NCBI RefSeq assembly: GCF_016918855.1
Contig: NZ_JADKYB010000023.1
Coordinates: forward strand, 94,784-158,783
Source of the DNA: Actinacidiphila acididurans
Lineage (GTDB): Bacteria > Actinomycetota > Actinomycetes > Streptomycetales > Streptomycetaceae
Direction of reading: 5' to 3'
DNA: 64,000 bases
Position 1 is the first letter of the stretch, and each line of letters opens with the position of its first letter. The notes below the pieces were generated by a model, which made no database searches, was not told the origin of the DNA, and worked only from the letters and a program-made list of their open reading frames with translations. The translations under genes and the position numbers were made by a program. This document shows positions 35,112 to 43,800 of the stretch, piece after piece.

Positions 35112-36134
35112 TCACGAGTTGGTCAGCGGCAGTCCGGGCGGATTGACCAGGGAGGTCGGCACGGACTCGTTGCTCAGGTTCCAGGCGGCCAGCCACTGGG
35201 CGTACTGCCCGTTCTTGATCAGGTAGTTGACGGCGTCGGACAGCGGCTTGACCAGGCCGTCGTCCTTCTTGGTGGTCGCGCAGATCAGGCCCTGCAGGCT
35301 CGCCCCCGCGCCGGAGTACGTGCCGGCGGTGCGGGTCGCCTGCGGGGTGCCGGCGGTCTTGGTGACGTGATAGGCGACATCGGGGTTCGGGCCGAAGTAG
35401 GCGTCGATCTTGTGGGAGGTCAGCGCCAGGTAGGTGCTGGAGTTCTCCGGGAAGTACTTGACGGTGAGGTTCTTGCCCTCCGCCTTGAGCTTGCTTTGCC
35501 AGGTCAGCAGGATCTTCTCCTGGTTGGTGCCCGAGCCGACCGCGACCGTCTTGCCGGCCAGCACGTGGTAGTCGCCGGTGAAGGTGAGCGGGTCGTCCTT
35601 GCGCACTTCCAGGGCGAGGTTGTCCTTGCGGTAGGCGGCGAAGTCGTACTTCAGCTTGCGCTGCTCGGTGTCGGTGATGTTGGAGAAGCCGACGTCGGTC
35701 TTTCCGCTGTCGATGCCGACGAAGAGGTTGTCCCAGGTGGAGTTCGTCAGCTCCGGCTTCAGGCCGAACACGGCGGCGACCAGGCGGCCGAAGTCGGGTT
35801 CCGAGCCGGTGAGCGTCTTCTGGTCGGCGCCGATGTAGCCCAGCGGGGTGCTGCCGCCGGGCAGGAAGCCGAGGCCGATCACCAGCTTGCCGCTGTCGCG
35901 CACCTTCTGTGGGAGTTCGGCACGGATGGCGGCCACTTCGGGGACCTTCAACGTGGTCTCCTTGGCGGCGCCGTTGGACTGGAGGCCGACGATGACGGTG
36001 CCCTTGGCGTCGGCCGCGGCGGGGGCGGCGCCGGAGCCGGCGCCCGACGAGTCGCTGCCGCAGGCGGCCAGGCCCAGGGCGAGCGTGGTCACAGCGGCGG
36101 CGGACAGCAGGAGTCCGGGGCGGAAGCGGGGCAT
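35112..36134 (-). CDS. ABC transporter amino-acid-type substrate-binding lipoprotein
   Basis: A 340-residue lipoprotein. Start ATG 36134 opens MPRFRPGLLLSAAAVTTLALG with lipobox LAAC (Cys25). The mature part is a family-3 (polar amino acid) binding protein: KLVIGLGFLPGGSTPLGYIGADQKTLTGSEPDFGRLVAAVFGLKPE, STWDNLFVGIDSGKTDVGFSNITDTEQRK, KTVAVGSGTNQEKILL, IDAYFGPNP. It is outside the membrane and hands substrate to the permease. It follows the ATPase gene by about 155 bases. The sulphur setting suggests cystine or S-substituted cysteine derivatives, but the binding pocket does not prove this. Confidence 0.88.
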   Translation of the reverse strand: MPRFRPGLLLSAAAVTTLALGLAACGSDSSGAGSGAAPAAADAKGTVIVGLQSNGAAKETTLKVPEVAAIRAELPQKVRDSGKLVIGLGFLPGGSTPLGYIGADQKTLTGSEPDFGRLVAAVFGLKPELTNSTWDNLFVGIDSGKTDVGFSNITDTEQRKLKYDFAAYRKDNLALEVRKDDPLTFTGDYHVLAGKTVAVGSGTNQEKILLTWQSKLKAEGKNLTVKYFPENSSTYLALTSHKIDAYFGPNPDVAYHVTKTAGTPQATRTAGTYSGAGASLQGLICATTKKDDGLVKPLSDAVNYLIKNGQYAQWLAAWNLSNESVPTSLVNPPGLPLTNS

Positions 36135-36238
36135 GGTGGGGTTCCTCGCTGGGGGTCGTGGACGGTGTGGACGGTGGGACGTGCGGTACGCGGCGGTGCG
36201 GGAGTACGTGGCGGTGCGGCGGCCGGGGTGCGCGGGAT

Positions 36239-36298
36239 CCGGATTCACGGCAGCCGGATTCACGGCGCCCGGATTCACAGCACCCGGATTCACAGCAC
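36239..36298. repeat. Four 15-bp tandem repeats between ATPase and binding-protein genes
   Basis: Four head-to-tail units of CCGGATTCAC(G/A)GC(A/G)(G/C): 36239-36253, 36254-36268, 36269-36283 and 36284-36298. The last two are identical. The array overlaps the last codon and stop of the ATPase gene, and its unit ends match the CCGG of the ATPase C-terminal codons. It may have arisen by slippage at the gene end. Confidence 0.8.
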
Positions 36299-37081
36299 CC
36301 GGCTGAGGAACTCGCGGGTGCGCGCCTCACGGGGACGGCTCAGCACCTGCTCGGGCGGGCCCTGTTCGAGGATCCGGCCGCCGTCGAGGAAGACGACGGT
36401 GTCGGCGACCTCGCGGGCGAAGGCGATCTCGTGGGTGACCACGATGAGCGTGGTGCCGCCGCCGGCCAGGTCCTTGATGACGGCCAGCACCTCGCCGACC
36501 AGCTCCGGGTCCAGCGCCGAGGTGGGCTCGTCGAAGAGGATCACGCCGGGTTCCAGGGCCAGCGCGCGGGCGATCGCCACCCGCTGCTGCTGGCCGCCGG
36601 ACAGCTGCCGGGGATAGGCGTCGGCCTTGCCGGCCAGGCCCACCCGGCCGAGCAGCCGCAGCGCCGACTCCCTGGCCTGCGCCTTGGTCGCGCGGCGGGT
36701 GGCCACCGGCGCGGCGGCCACATTCTCCAGCACGGTCAGGTGCGGGAAGAGGTTGAAGTTCTGGAAGACGAAGCCGATCCGGCTGCGCTGGGCGAGGATG
36801 GCCCGCTCGCCGAGTTCCTTGAGCCGGCCGCGGTGGTGCCGCACCCCGATGGGTTCGCCGCCCACGCTGACATGGCCGACGTCCAGCTTCTCCAGGTGGT
36901 TGACCGCCCGCAGCAGCGTGGACTTGCCCGACCCCGAGGGGCCCAGGATCACCGTCACCTGCCCGGCCGGCACGGTCAGGTCGATCCCGTTCAGCACCCG
37001 GTGCGAGCCGTACCACTTGTGGGCGTTGTGCACGGTGACCTCGGCGGCGGCGCGTTCCCGGGCCGGCGTCGCCGCGCTCAT
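36290..37081 (-). CDS. Amino-acid-type ABC transporter ATP-binding protein
   Basis: A 263-residue cytoplasmic ATPase of the polar-amino-acid (GlnQ/TcyN) group. Walker A is GPSGSGKST at about residues 48-56, the Q-loop lies in FVFQNFNLFPHLTVLENV, the signature is LSGGQQQR, Walker B is VILFDEPTSALD, and the switch His is in VVTHEIAFA. The ATG at 37081 overlaps the permease stop by four bases, so the two are translationally coupled. It energises uptake for the permease and binding protein encoded on either side. Confidence 0.92.
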   Translation of the reverse strand: MSAATPARERAAAEVTVHNAHKWYGSHRVLNGIDLTVPAGQVTVILGPSGSGKSTLLRAVNHLEKLDVGHVSVGGEPIGVRHHRGRLKELGERAILAQRSRIGFVFQNFNLFPHLTVLENVAAAPVATRRATKAQARESALRLLGRVGLAGKADAYPRQLSGGQQQRVAIARALALEPGVILFDEPTSALDPELVGEVLAVIKDLAGGGTTLIVVTHEIAFAREVADTVVFLDGGRILEQGPPEQVLSRPREARTREFLSRVL

Positions 37082-38067
37082 CGGGCCGTCTCCAGCGCGA
37101 TACGGGCCCGCAGGTCGCGCAGCCCGCCCCGCAGCCGTTGCAGCGGGGTGGGCGGCACCGTACGAAGCGCGCCGCGCGAGTAGTAGCGCTCGACGTAGAA
37201 CTGCACGACCGACACCACGCTGGTGAGGATCACGTACCAGACGGTGGCCACCATCAGCAGCGGCACCACGTCCCCGGGGTACGTGCTCTCCATCGTCTGC
37301 ACCTTTCCGAACAGGTCGAGCAGCGAGACGTAGAAGACCAGCGAGGTGCCCTTGATCAGGCCGATCAACTGGTTGACGTAGGCCGGCACGATCGCCCGCA
37401 GGGCCTGCGGCATGACGATCCGGGTGAACTGGTAGCCGCGCGGCAGTCCGAGGGCGGCGGCCGCCTCGTGCTGGCCCTGGTCCACCGACAGCACCCCGGC
37501 GCGCACCACCTCGGCGGCGTACGCGGCCTCGTTGAGGCTGATGCCGACCACCGCGACCACCATGTCGGTGGCCAGGCTCGACTCCTTGAAGTGCACCAGG
37601 CCCGGCCCGAACGGCACGCCCAGGCTCAGCCGGGAGTACAGGGCGCTGAAGTTGTACAGGAACAGAAGCACCACGATCAGCGGCACCGAGCGGAACAGCC
37701 ACACGTACACCCAGCTCGCCGCGCGCAGCACCGGGCTGCGGGAGAGCCGGGCCAGCGCCAGCAGCACCCCGCCGAGCAGGCCGAGCACCGCGCTCCACGC
37801 GGTGACCTTGAGGGTGACGACCAGGCCGTCGAGGATCACCGGGCGCAGGAACCAGTAGCGGAACCGGTCCCACTGGAAGAAGCGGTTGGTGACCAGCCCG
37901 TGCCCGATCTGGGCCAGGACCACCAGGACCAGGGCGGTCAGCACCCAGCGCCACGGGTGCCGCAGCGGGATCACCCGCTGGGCCTCGGGTCTGCCGCTTT
38001 CCTTGTCCGAGGCGGGCGGGGACGCCTCGGGTCCCGCCGCGGGCACGGCGGGCGGGGATTCCGTCAT
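37078..38067 (-). CDS. Amino-acid ABC transporter permease
   Basis: A 329-residue inner-membrane permease. ATG 38067 (MTESPPAVP) has GGAG eight bases upstream. A cytoplasmic N-terminal tail is followed by a first helix (WVLTALVLVVLAQIGHGLV), a periplasmic loop (WDRFRYWFLRPVILDGLVVTLKVT) and then the His/Glu/Gln-type permease core. The EAA loop, EAAAALGLPRGYQFTRIVMPQALRAIVP, contacts the ATPase. It is the first transporter gene, 253 bases downstream of a cysteine leader peptide. One permease gene for the complex implies a homodimeric channel. Confidence 0.9.
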   Translation of the reverse strand: MTESPPAVPAAGPEASPPASDKESGRPEAQRVIPLRHPWRWVLTALVLVVLAQIGHGLVTNRFFQWDRFRYWFLRPVILDGLVVTLKVTAWSAVLGLLGGVLLALARLSRSPVLRAASWVYVWLFRSVPLIVVLLFLYNFSALYSRLSLGVPFGPGLVHFKESSLATDMVVAVVGISLNEAAYAAEVVRAGVLSVDQGQHEAAAALGLPRGYQFTRIVMPQALRAIVPAYVNQLIGLIKGTSLVFYVSLLDLFGKVQTMESTYPGDVVPLLMVATVWYVILTSVVSVVQFYVERYYSRGALRTVPPTPLQRLRGGLRDLRARIALETAR

Positions 38068-38320
38068 CGGGGAACTCCAGCGCGAGGGAGGAGGAGGCCG
38101 CCGCCCCGGGGCCGGCCCGGGCAGGGGGCGGCCGGATACGCCGGGGCGGCGGTGCGGGGGAACCGTGCGGAAGCCGCGCGGCGGGAGGGCGGCGCGGGGC
38201 ACGGCGGGAGCGGGGTACGGCGGTGCGGTACCGGGACCGGCGGGGCGGCGCGCCCATGACCGGCCAGGTCAGGCGGCGCAGGCCCGACCGTACGGCGGCC
38301 GGACCGGGATCAGGCCGAGG

Positions 38321-38413
38321 TCAGACCGTACAGAGGGCGCTGTTGACGCGGAGCAGGTCGATGTGCCGGGACAGGAACGCGGCGACCCGGCCGTGGCGTC
38401 GCCACGCGGCCAT
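38321..38413 (-). CDS. Cysteine leader peptide upstream of the ABC transporter
   Basis: A 30-residue ORF from ATG 38413, preceded by GGACCGGG. Its C-terminal half reads FLSRHIDLLRVNSALCTV. RHIDLLRVNSALC is the near-invariant motif of leader peptides that precede sulphur and cysteine metabolism genes in Streptomyces. The Cys is residue 28 of 30. It sits about 250 bases upstream of the permease start with no gene between, leaving room for an attenuator. Regulation by cysteine availability is inferred from the family. Confidence 0.85.
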   Translation of the reverse strand: MAAWRRHGRVAAFLSRHIDLLRVNSALCTV

Positions 38414-38598
38414 ACCCGGTCCTGAATACATCCTGGTCACCCTCGTCCGTCTGCCGTCGCCCGGCGGGCGACCGATGGCGGCCGGGTCCGCCCCGGCCTG
38501 CGCCGTACGCTAGGCAGCGCCCTCGAAGCGTGTCAATGAACGCCCGGCAGGCTTCACACGCCGTTCAGAATCCCGGAGCCCGTCAGCCCGTCAGCCCG

Positions 38599-39516
38599 TC
38601 AGCCCGCCTTGCGCTTGCCGGTCGTCTTCTTCGCCGCGCTCTTTCCGGCGGCGGTTTTCTTGGCGGCAGCCTTCTTCGCGGGGGCCTGCTTCTTCGCGGC
38701 GGTCTTCTTCGCCGTACGTTTGCCGGGCCCGCCCCCGGCGCGCCCGCCGCCGCCCTGCGCGGCCTCGACCGAGGCGCGCAGGGCCGCCATCAGGTCGACC
38801 ACCTCGCCGCCGCGTTCCTCCTCGGCCGTGGGCGGTTCGGCGCCGGCCAGCTTGGCGGCCACCAGTGCCTCCACGGCCTCCGCGTACTCGTCCCGGAAGG
38901 CCGACAGGTCCGCCTCGCCGAGGGCGTCGATGAGGGTGTCGGCGAGCTTCAGTTCGTTCTGGCTGACCGAGATCCTGCCCTTGGGGGCCGCGGAGTCGGC
39001 GGGGTTGAGCTCGTCCGGCCAGCGCAGCGTCTGGAGCAGCAGCACGTCGCCGTGGGCGGTGATCAGCGCCAGGCGCTCGGAGTTGCGCATGGCGAACTTG
39101 CCGACGGCCGCCTTGCCGGTCCGGGTCAGCGCTTCGCGCATCAGCACGTACGGCTTGCCGGCGGCAGGAGAGCCGGGCGCGAGGAAGTACGGCGTGTCGA
39201 GCTGCATCGAGTCCACCGCGGCCAGCTCGATGAAGCCGTTGACCTCGATCGTCTTGGCGGTGGGCAGCGGCAGTGCCTTCAGGTCGTCGTCGGTGACCGG
39301 CACGAGCCGGTCGTCGGGGGTCTCGAAGGCCCGCCCGATCTCGGCCGGGCCGAGCACCTCCTCGTCCAGCTCGCAGGTCTTCTGGTACCGCACCCGCCCG
39401 TGGTCGGCCCGGTGGATCTGGCGGAAGCCGATCCGGTGGCTGGAGACCGCCGACCCCAGCTTGACCGGGAAGGACACCAGGCCGAAGGCGAGGGTCCCGG
39501 ACCAGACACTGCGCAT
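38599..39516 (-). CDS. ku: Ku DNA end-binding protein
   Basis: A 305-residue bacterial Ku homodimer subunit that binds double-strand break ends in non-homologous end joining. The opening MRSVWSGTLAFGLVSFPVKLGSAV and HRADHGRVRYQKTCELDEEV are diagnostic, followed by KTIEVNGFIELAAVDSMQLDTPYFL and the core AMRNSERLALITAHGDVLLLQTLRWPDE. After about residue 245 a Lys/Ala-rich tail (AKKTAAKKQAPAKKAAAKKTAAG...) replaces the core; such tails bind DNA and are common in Streptomyces Ku. It is divergent from the LigD-type polymerase gene with only 39 bases between starts. Confidence 0.95.
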   Translation of the reverse strand: MRSVWSGTLAFGLVSFPVKLGSAVSSHRIGFRQIHRADHGRVRYQKTCELDEEVLGPAEIGRAFETPDDRLVPVTDDDLKALPLPTAKTIEVNGFIELAAVDSMQLDTPYFLAPGSPAAGKPYVLMREALTRTGKAAVGKFAMRNSERLALITAHGDVLLLQTLRWPDELNPADSAAPKGRISVSQNELKLADTLIDALGEADLSAFRDEYAEAVEALVAAKLAGAEPPTAEEERGGEVVDLMAALRASVEAAQGGGGRAGGGPGKRTAKKTAAKKQAPAKKAAAKKTAAGKSAAKKTTGKRKAG

Positions 39517-39555
39517 AACCTGTCCCTTTTTGTCAGACTATGGGACCTTTATGGT

Positions 39556-40443
39556 ATGCCGATCACCGAGGTCGAGGGCCGCCGGCTGAAGCTCAGCCAT
39601 CTGGACCGCGTGCTCTGGCCGCGTACCGGCACGACCAAGGGCGAGATGCTGCACTACTACGCGACGGTGGCCCCGGTCCTGCTGCCGTACACGGTCGGCC
39701 GCCCGGTCAGCTTCGTGCGCACCCCCGACGGCGTGGCGGGTCAGCGCTTCTTCCAGAAACGGCCGCCGGCCGGCACGCCCGACTGGGTCACGACCGCCGA
39801 CACCCTCCGCAAGAGCGGCGAATTCATGTCACAGGTCCTGGTCGACGACCTGCCGACGCTGATCTGGGCGGGCAACCTCGCCTGCGTGGAGATCCACACC
39901 CCGCAATGGCTGGCCGCCGACCCGGGGACCGCCGACCGGCTGGTGATCGACCTCGATCCCGGCCCCGACCGCACCGTGATCGACTGCTGCCGGGTGGCGC
40001 TGCTGCTGCGCGAGCGGCTGGCCGAGGACGGGCTGACCGCCTGGGCCAAGACCAGCGGCTCCAAGGGACTGCACCTGTACGCCGCCCTGCGCGACGCGAG
40101 CCCAAGGGCGGCCGGGGACTACGCCAAGCGGGTGGCGCAGGAGTTGGAGCGGCGCCACCCGGACCGGGTGATCTCCCGGATGACCAGGGCCGACCGCACC
40201 GGGCGGGTCTTCCTCGACTGGTCGCAGAACTCGGCGAAGAAGACCACCGCGACGGCGTACACCGTCCGCGCCCAGGAGCGGCCGACCGTGTCCGTCCCGC
40301 TGTCCTGGCGCGAGGTCGCCGAGGCCGACGACCCGGCGGGGCTGGTCTTCACCATCGACGACGTCCCCGGCCGGGTGGCCGAACGCGGCGACCTGCTCGC
40401 CGGGTTGCTCGACCCGGCCGCCGCGGCCCCCCTGCCGGGGTGA
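39556..40443 (+). CDS. LigD-type primase-polymerase domain protein (NHEJ)
   Basis: 295 residues forming a stand-alone LigD polymerase (POL) domain without ligase or nuclease parts. Seen: SHLDRVLWPRTGTTKGEMLHYY, the family opening; VSFVRTPDGVAGQRFFQKRPPAGTPDW; IWAGNLACVEIHTPQW; LVIDLDPGPD, with metal ligands D132 and D134; KTSGSKGLHLY; and VFLDWSQNSAKKTTATAYTVRA. It adds ribo- or deoxynucleotides at broken ends held by Ku. ATG 39556 lacks a ribosome binding site, so the mRNA may be leaderless. The divergent ku pairing supports a shared repair role. A ligase must be encoded elsewhere. Confidence 0.93.
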   Translation: MPITEVEGRRLKLSHLDRVLWPRTGTTKGEMLHYYATVAPVLLPYTVGRPVSFVRTPDGVAGQRFFQKRPPAGTPDWVTTADTLRKSGEFMSQVLVDDLPTLIWAGNLACVEIHTPQWLAADPGTADRLVIDLDPGPDRTVIDCCRVALLLRERLAEDGLTAWAKTSGSKGLHLYAALRDASPRAAGDYAKRVAQELERRHPDRVISRMTRADRTGRVFLDWSQNSAKKTTATAYTVRAQERPTVSVPLSWREVAEADDPAGLVFTIDDVPGRVAERGDLLAGLLDPAAAAPLPG

Positions 40444-40630
40444 GCCTCACTCCTCGTCGTTCTCGTGCGCTCCGGTCGGCGGCAGGGGAGCCGCCGCCGG
40501 CGGCGCTGTCGGTCCGGCCACCAGGCGCTCGGCGGCAGCGGTCAGCTCCACCCGGACCGTGGGCTCGGCAGCCGGGCCCGGGACAGGGGCTGACGTACGG
40601 GCAGGAGCGGGGGCCGGGTCGGGTCGGGCA

Positions 40631-40717
40631 TCAGAAGAGTCCGAGCTTCTTCGCGGAGTAGCTGACCAGCAGGTTCTTGGTCTGCCGGTCAGGGGTGCTG
40701 TGAAGGTGGGTGGTCAC
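40631..40717 (-). CDS. Possible 28-residue small ORF or remnant
   Basis: GTG 40717 to TGA 40633-40631 encodes 28 residues ending RQTKNLLVSYSAKKLGLF. The composition is unlike the surrounding GC-biased noncoding frames (K, S, Y, F rich), which is why I note it. There is no clear ribosome binding site. It could be a real small protein or the tail of a lost gene. The rest of the 436-bp gap between the LigD-type gene and the peptidase gene shows no gene apart from the hairpin at 40811. Confidence 0.3.
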   Translation of the reverse strand: MTTHLHSTPDRQTKNLLVSYSAKKLGLF

Positions 40718-40810
40718 CCGTGCCCGGCCGCAGCCGAGTTGCCGTCGTGGCCATCCCGGTGCCTGGCTGCGGCCCGCGCCCCCGCTTCGACCGCGGCGCG
40801 GGACAAGAGC

Positions 40811-40852
40811 GCGGACCGGCGCCCGGGGGGGGTGCCCCGGGCGCCGGTCCGC
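40811..40852 (-). terminator. Strong hairpin after the peptidase gene
   Basis: A perfect 18-bp stem, GCGGACCGGCGCCCGGGG at 40811-40828 and its complement at 40835-40852, with a six-base loop, lies 27 bases past the stop of the large peptidase gene. It is the longest perfect inverted repeat I found in the window. Confidence 0.75.
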
Positions 40853-40879
40853 AGGGCGGCCGGCAGGCCGCGGGAGGGG

Positions 40880-43800
40880 TCAGTAGTGGAAGACGGAGAG
40901 CTGGCTCCCGTGCGGCCCCGGCGTGTAGCCGGTGCGGGTCGCCGGGTCGACCTGCACGAAGGAGCCGTTGATCGGCAGGCTGACGTTGTACCAGTAGAAG
41001 CCGGACACCCGGGAGACCAGCTTGCCGGTCTCGTCCACGACCACGATGGCGCTGGTCGCGTTGTTGTCCGGATTCCCGGCACTGGTGCCGGGCGAGACGA
41101 CCTCCTGCATCACGAACAGGTGGTGCGCCTCGTCGGCCACCGGATGCTGGTAGCCGCCCCCGGGCAGGGTGAAGCGGGTACCGGCACCGGTGCCGACGTC
41201 GTACAGGCCGAGCGCCCCGTCGTCGGTGGCCGCCAGCATGGTGTGGGTGGTCGAGTCGATCGCCAGCCCGTGCTGGGAGCCGGCAGTGACGCCGGGGAAC
41301 GAGGAGACCGAGCCGTCGGCGGCGACCGTGACGAAGCGGTTCGGGCCGGCGTAGGTGAAGAAGTCGCTCGCGCCCAGCACTGCGGTGCCGGTGCTGTTGT
41401 CGGCCCCGAAGGCGGTCACGAACGGGTACTGGTAACCGCTCAGCTCGGGCTCCACGTCGATGGGCGGGCCGAAGGTGCCGGCCGCCACGTTCGAGGTGAA
41501 CACGCGGTAGGCCCCGGTCGGGCCGTTCTTGCCGTAGAGGAAGGAGCTGGTGTCCGTCCGCTGGTTGGGCGCCGGCAGCGGACCGGTGCCGCCGCCCGGC
41601 GTGACGTCCGCGGCCGGCGGCGTCCAGGCGCCGGCGTCCGTCCCCTTCGACAGCGGGGCCACCACGTGGTAGCTGCGGCTCCCGTCGGGGTCGATGCGCT
41701 CGTACAGCCCGGTGTCCCCGGCGAACAGGCCGGCACCGGCGCCGAGCGAGCCGGGCGTCTGGTAGGTGGACGCCGAGGACGCCACGGTGCGGGTCACCTT
41801 GTTCGTCCCCTGGTCGAAGACGTCCACCGTGCCGCCGGCCGCCCCGTTGGAGGTGACGAAGCCGGCGTGACCGCCCGCCGCGACGCCGAAGCCGCTGTAG
41901 ACGGTGCCGCCGGACGACGGCACGACACCGTCGCGGGTGACCATGCTGACCTCGCTGCCCTCGCCGGTTGTCCGGCCGTTGTGCGTCGCGAGGACCCGGA
42001 CCACGTGGTTCATCGCGGTGTCGAGCTGCAGCACGCTCTGCGGGAGCGTGACGGTGCCCTGCGTGCCGTGCACGGTGCCGTGGTAGACCGAGCCGGTGTC
42101 CACGCCGTTGGCGTCGATCCGGGACCCATTGGGGTTGTTGAAGGGGTTCTGATTGCCCGTCGAGGTCGGACCCGCCGCGCTGACCTCGACGATCGCGCCG
42201 TCGGCACCGGGGACGTCACGTACGTCCCAGGTCACCGCGAGACCCTGGTCGTAGTCGACCGCGACGTCGTGCCCGCTCGCGCCCGGCTGACCGGCCGGCG
42301 CGAGCAGCGGCGCCGGCGGGCGGGCGTCACCGGTCGGCGCGACCCGGACGAAAGCCCAGTGCGTGTACGTGACGGCCGCACGCCCGGCCCCCGCGGGCTG
42401 GATGCCGATGCCGTAGATCCCGGCGCCCGGCAGCGCCGTGACGGGCACCTCGACGGTCCCCACCGCGGCGGTCAGCGGGACGGTGTACGCCGGCCGGAAG
42501 TAGCCCGAGGACGCCGGGTCGACCCGTCCGGGCTGCGAGACCACCAGCACCGGGTCCGGCGCGCTCACCAGGTCGCGCAGGTCGTAGTGGACGGCGATGG
42601 TGGCGCCGCGGGCGACCGCCGGAGCCGCGGGCGCGAGGCCGTAGGTGGCGAGCCCGTCGCTCGGCCCGAAGGTGAGCGTGACCGAGCGGCTCGCCAGGGC
42701 CCGCCCGCCGCTGCTCGCGGCATAGGTGAGCGTGACGCTCCGCGAGGTGGTCGCGGCCAGCGGCAGCCCGGCCGCGGCGAGGATCGCCGAGGGCTGCAGG
42801 CGGGCGTTCGCCGTCGCGGCCAGCTGCTTCTCGCCGACCGTGAGGGAGTAGCTCACCCCGTGGGCGGGCAGCCCCTGCCAGTCGGGTGCCAGGACGATCC
42901 AGTCGTTGACGTGCGCGTGGTCCAGCGGGATCGCCGCGGGGTCGGTCTCGTTGTTGAAGATGGTGTCGAACCCGTCGAGCGGATGCCGGGCCACGACCGC
43001 GATGCGCGGCAGCGAAGGCGCCGCCGGCTCCCCGGCCCGCCGCAGCAGCGTCTCCACCGCCCTGCCGACGTCGACCTGTGGGCCGACGTGGAGGTCGAGA
43101 TCGGTCTGCGCGGGCTGCGCGACGGGGGAGGCGGTGCCGACCAGCAGGTCGCGCACCTCGAGCGGGTCGGACATGCCCTGGGCGTGCGTGAGCCGGGCCA
43201 CCTGGAGCACGACGGCCGCCGCCGCGGCGACCTCCGGCGTCGAGGCGGACGTACCGCCCTGGTAGGCCACGGACACCGCGGTGGCCGGACGGCCGGCGGC
43301 ATGGGCCAGGGCGATGACGTTGTCGCCCGGCGCCGAGATCTCCACCCGGGACCCGCGCCCGCTCGCGAACCCGCGGGAGCCGTTGTACCGCGTCTCCGGG
43401 TAGGGCGTGACGCTCGCCGGCCCGGCGCCGCCACCGGTCGAGGCGATGTCGTCGAGCGTGGTCGCCCCGACGTCGATCGACCCGGTGTCCGCGACGAACG
43501 ACGGCGCCGTCGACATCGCCACGTCGTTGAGGTCGGTGGGCTGCTGCCCGTGCCCGGCCAGCTCGGTGGCCGTGCTGCCGCCGGAGGGCGGCACCGCGGC
43601 GTTGGTGTACGTCCGCAGGCCGTCGCCGGCCGAGACCGTCACCACGATTCCGTACTGGTGCACGATCGTCGCGATCACCGAGGCGATGACCGGGTCCTCC
43701 TCCATGTACCGCCCGGAGAAGCCGTAGCTGTCGTAGCCGAAGCCGAGCGAGGCGGTGATCACCGAAGGGCGCGGCTTCTGCTGCGCCGCGGCCAGGAACG

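Noticed and set aside
38530..39555. N-terminal extension of the LigD-type polymerase (long in-frame ORF)
   Set aside because: The extension is antisense to the ku gene and unlike any LigD domain. The family opening begins right after ATG 39556.
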